From: Limosilactobacillus ingluviei DSM 15946
GTDB taxonomy: Bacteria; Bacillota; Bacilli; Lactobacillales; Lactobacillaceae
DNA: 64,000 nt
Direction: 5' to 3'
Assembly (NCBI RefSeq): GCF_001435775.1
Contig: NZ_AZFK01000016.1
Coordinates: 1-64,000, forward strand
The position numbers were made by a program, and so were the translations under genes. The notes below the pieces were generated by a model. It was not told where the DNA came from. It worked only from the letters and a program-made list of their open reading frames with translations, and made no database searches. Positions within the stretch are counted from its first letter, which is position 1, and every line of letters begins with the position of its first letter. Below, one piece after another: positions 62,644-64,000 of this stretch.

Positions 62644-63339
62644 ATGTGGGAAATTATTCGAACGGCCACGCCCGAAATTGTCTGGGCGGGGCTTAAATAC
62701 ACGATCCCGATTGCAGTGATCTCGTTTGCGATCGGGTTGGTAATCGCGGCAATCACCGCCTTGGTCCGGACGTCCACGCCCCGGGGCAACCAGGTGGTCA
62801 AGGGCCTCTGGTACCTCGGGCGGGCGGTGTTTACCTTCTATGTGTGGCTGTTTCGCTCGACACCATTGTTGGTGCAGCTCTTCATTGTTTTCTTTGGGTT
62901 GCCCAACCTGGGGATCCAATTTGACGCCTGGACGGCCGGGATTATTACCTTTTCCTTGAATACCGGGGCCTATGCTTCAGAAACCATTCGGGGGGCGATC
63001 AGCTCCTTGCCGACCAGCCAATGGGAAGCGGCCTATTCCTTAGGGATGACTTACCACCAAGTGCTCTTTTTGGTGATTTTTCCGCAGGCCCTGCGGGTAG
63101 CGTTGCCGCCCCTGTCCAATTCTTTCATTGGCTTGGTGAAGGATACCTCATTGGCCAGCTCGATTACGATTCTAGAAATGTTTATGGTCAGTCAGCAGAT
63201 TGCCTCGCATAATTACCAGCCCTTGCTGATGTATTCGATTGTTGCGGCCGTCTACGCAGTCTTTTGTACCATTTTAACGATTTTACAGCACGCCTTGGAA
63301 AAGCGGATGTCACGCTATGTTGTGGCCGAGGGGGAATAA
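62644..63339 (+). CDS. Amino-acid ABC transporter permease
   Basis: A 231-residue membrane subunit of the HisM/GlnP family with about five helices. The N-terminal family segment is AGLKYTIPIAVISFAIG and the cytoplasmic coupling loop is EAAYSLGMTYHQVLFLVIFPQALRVALP. AAAGGA precedes the ATG at 62644. The ATPase gene starts 3 bases after its stop. Confidence 0.93.
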   Translation: MWEIIRTATPEIVWAGLKYTIPIAVISFAIGLVIAAITALVRTSTPRGNQVVKGLWYLGRAVFTFYVWLFRSTPLLVQLFIVFFGLPNLGIQFDAWTAGIITFSLNTGAYASETIRGAISSLPTSQWEAAYSLGMTYHQVLFLVIFPQALRVALPPLSNSFIGLVKDTSLASSITILEMFMVSQQIASHNYQPLLMYSIVAAVYAVFCTILTILQHALEKRMSRYVVAEGE

Positions 63340-63342
63340 GGA

Positions 63343-64000
63343 ATGATAAAATTAACGCACGTTGATAAGCAATACAAGGAACACCATGCGTTAGCTGACG
63401 TTTCGGTCGAATTTCCTGAGCACCAAACCACGGTGATCTTGGGACCGTCGGGGGCGGGAAAATCAACCTTGCTGCGGGCAATCAACCTTTTGGAACGGCC
63501 CCAACAGGGTCAGATGACGATCGGGGATTTAACCGTTGATTTTGCGCATCCATTGAGCAACAAGGAAGTATTGGCCGTACGACGGAAAACGGCGATGGTC
63601 TTTCAAAGTTGGAACTTGTTTCCGCACCTGACCATCTTAAAAAATATTACGGCGGGGCCTATTCATGTGCTCAAGCAAGATCCCGCGATAGCCGAAAAGC
63701 GGGCTTTGGCGCTCTTAGAGCAAGTAGGCTTGGCCGAGACGGCCCACCGTTACCCGGGGCAGCTGTCTGGGGGGCAACAACAGCGGATTTCGATTTGCCG
63801 GGCCTTGGCGATGGATCCGTACTACATCTTATTTGATGAACCAACCAGTGCCTTAGACCCTGAGCTGGAAGCCCAAGTCCTGCGGGTCTTGCAGGATTTG
63901 GCCAAGCGGCAAAATTCAATGATTGTGGTAACTCACAACATGGAATTTGCCCGGCGGGTTGCGGATCAAATCGTCTTTGTCGAAGATGGGCGAGTTGAGT
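63343..64000 (+). CDS. Amino-acid ABC transporter ATP-binding protein (partial, runs off the window)
   Basis: The first 219 residues of a polar-amino-acid ATPase (GlnQ/TcyC type); the 3' end lies beyond the window. Walker A GPSGAGKST is near residue 34, the Q-loop is VFQSWNLFPHLT, the signature LSGGQQQRISICRAL and Walker B ILFDEPTSALDPE, with the H-loop VTHNMEF. Usual length is about 245 residues, so some 25 are missing. It is coupled to the permease by a 3-base gap and completes the importer. Confidence 0.93.
   Translation, partial: MIKLTHVDKQYKEHHALADVSVEFPEHQTTVILGPSGAGKSTLLRAINLLERPQQGQMTIGDLTVDFAHPLSNKEVLAVRRKTAMVFQSWNLFPHLTILKNITAGPIHVLKQDPAIAEKRALALLEQVGLAETAHRYPGQLSGGQQQRISICRALAMDPYYILFDEPTSALDPELEAQVLRVLQDLAKRQNSMIVVTHNMEFARRVADQIVFVEDGRVE

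Overview
The window is chromosomal DNA around the replication origin of a heterofermentative lactobacillus, most likely a Limosilactobacillus of the fermentum/reuteri group. The reasons are: a conserved dnaA origin region, a 1,3-propanediol-type iron alcohol dehydrogenase close to the origin, the rlmH-htrA-walJIHKR cluster, KxYKxGKxW-type secretion signals, G/C-rich third codon positions, and no sporulation genes. The species is inferred from gene content and general similarity; no search was run.

Layout. Left of dnaA, genes run leftwards with the fork: dnaA, dnaN, yaaA, recF, gyrB, gyrA; then rpsF-ssb-rpsR; gdpP-rplI-dnaB; an MFS exporter with a zinc-ribbon protein; two identical tRNA-Lys(CTT) genes flanking a small membrane-protein gene; the cell-wall stress operon walR-walK-walH-walI-walJ-htrA; rlmH; and dhaT with a cre site. 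Right of dnaA, genes mostly run rightwards: rpmH, rnpA, yidC, jag, mnmE, mnmG, asnB, murE and lepB. Then come leftward thrS (T-box leader), a Ser/Thr-rich membrane protein and mntH. They are followed by a zinc alcohol dehydrogenase, a TetR-controlled ABC export cluster, argR, an ArsR-type regulator, a five-LysM wall hydrolase, a LacI-type regulator, efp, nnrE, an oxidoreductase cluster, a purine permease, pepO with an overlapping macro-domain gene, pnuC, a GreA-type factor, and an amino-acid ABC importer that runs off the right edge.

The origin looks bipartite. DnaA boxes lie upstream of dnaA (26278-26660). A second set lies between dnaA and dnaN, next to DnaA-trio-like triplets and an AT-rich unwinding element (24786-24936). 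A third, dense DnaA-box cluster, with more perfect boxes than the origin itself, sits about 22 kb away between rlmH and htrA (1950-2239). A near-perfect parS palindrome lies at 59784-59799, although no par genes follow mnmG here.

Other unusual items are: a threonyl-tRNA synthetase without a TGS domain and with its editing-site motifs lost; a 57-residue protein that overlaps an oxidoreductase gene and resembles its C-terminal extension; competing hairpins in the pnuC leader; a hairpin repeat present in two diverged copies; twin operators in front of the TetR gene; and terminator-like hairpins in the leaders of mnmE and rnpA. Most of the window is ordinary housekeeping DNA with no insertion sequence, prophage or CRISPR array that I could see.
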